A DNA stretch of 60,435 bases. It comes from an uncultured Bacteroides sp. GTDB lineage: Bacteria > Bacteroidota > Bacteroidia > Bacteroidales > Bacteroidaceae. This document shows positions 60,336-60,435 of this stretch, in pieces. The stretch's first letter is position 1, and each line of letters opens with the position of its first letter. The stretch lies in contig CALUFR010000114.1 of assembly GCA_944319875.1 (NCBI GenBank), forward strand, positions 1 through 60,435, in the 5' to 3' direction. Under the pieces are notes generated by a model. It made no database searches. It was not told the DNA's origin and worked only from the letters and a program-made list of their open reading frames with translations. The position numbers and the translations under genes were made by a program.

Positions 60336-60435
60336 TCAGAAATCCAACCAGTCATCGGTATCGATGAGGTATGATATAGCCCTCTCCTCCTCTGTGATAC
60401 AGAGAGTTTTTGTTATTATGTCGTTATTCTTTGGA
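60336..60435 (-). CDS. 3' end of an unidentified minus-strand gene (partial)
   Basis: The minus strand is open from the window edge to a TGA at 60336-60338. The last 32 residues include TLCITEEERAISYLIDTDD and end WLDF, an acidic tail with normal protein composition. A competing plus-strand frame from 60286 reads less like a protein. The family is not recognised and the gene extends beyond the window. Confidence 0.4.
   Translation of the reverse strand, partial: PKNNDIITKTLCITEEERAISYLIDTDDWLDF

Noticed and set aside
60286-60435. Plus-strand frame starting MNTKEQQFLTLSLRH at the right edge
   Set aside because: Composition is less protein-like than the overlapping minus-strand frame, which has an acidic, helix-like C-terminus; not decidable without the adjoining sequence.

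Overview
The window is a 60.4 kb chromosomal segment of a member of Bacteroidota, most likely a gut-type Bacteroidales (Bacteroidaceae-like). The evidence is two SusC/SusD pairs, a hybrid two-component regulator with a C-terminal AraC domain, a GH92 mannosidase, DUF3316/DUF4922/DUF5009 proteins, many TAnnTTTG promoter elements (the Bacteroidota sigma factor -7 box) and few Shine-Dalgarno sequences. The species cannot be named from sequence alone.

Positions 1-23,000 are mostly housekeeping and envelope genes: an M16 zinc protease lipoprotein, prfB (RF2, with no programmed frameshift), a secreted GH92 glycosidase, a small membrane protein with CYTH and MgtC/DUF4010 proteins, an outer-membrane beta-barrel receptor, tRNA-Leu(UAG), an S41 protease, a DUF3316 protein, topoisomerase IV subunit A, glycyl-tRNA synthetase, an FKBP lipoprotein, and a hybrid histidine kinase facing a SusC/SusD pair (23-28 kb) that has no enzyme beside it.

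Positions 28,960-58,027 are the core of interest: about 17 genes on the minus strand that read as a nearly complete peptidoglycan / N-acetylmuramic acid (MurNAc) salvage locus. In transcription order: a MurK-like paralogue (own promoter), SusC, SusD, NamZ-type exo-muramidase A, sodium/solute symporter, a secreted amidase_3-like protein carrying a golvesin-like insertion, a phosphoesterase-PQQ propeller protein, a glycosyltransferase, a GalT/HIT-like DUF4922 protein, a SpoIID protein, an AmpG-like permease, NamZ B, an FAD/Fe-S D-2-hydroxyacid (probably D-lactate) dehydrogenase, a MurT-like DUF5009 membrane protein, MurK kinase, MurQ etherase, and a beta-lactamase-fold/SGNH hydrolase fusion. Proposed logic: the outer enzymes cut peptidoglycan to MurNAc, MurT imports it, MurK phosphorylates it, MurQ splits MurNAc-6P into GlcNAc-6P and D-lactate, and the dehydrogenase respires the D-lactate.

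The most unusual feature is a family of repeats in the same operon. Arrays of a 7-bp unit (coding-strand CCATTAA) run up to the start codons of six genes. Together with palindromic cores and a second heptamer set (ATTCTTC/ATTCTCA), they fill whole intergenic spaces and supply stop codons, one start codon and the protein ends. Two related elements sit in frame inside the dehydrogenase gene and encode linkers next to its iron-sulfur/CCG domains. Other intergenic regions (1-200, 16.4, 28.8, 59.5 and 59.9-60.0 kb) hold different short palindromic arrays. The right end contains asd, then about 1.1 kb without a recognisable gene, then the 3' end of an unidentified minus-strand gene.
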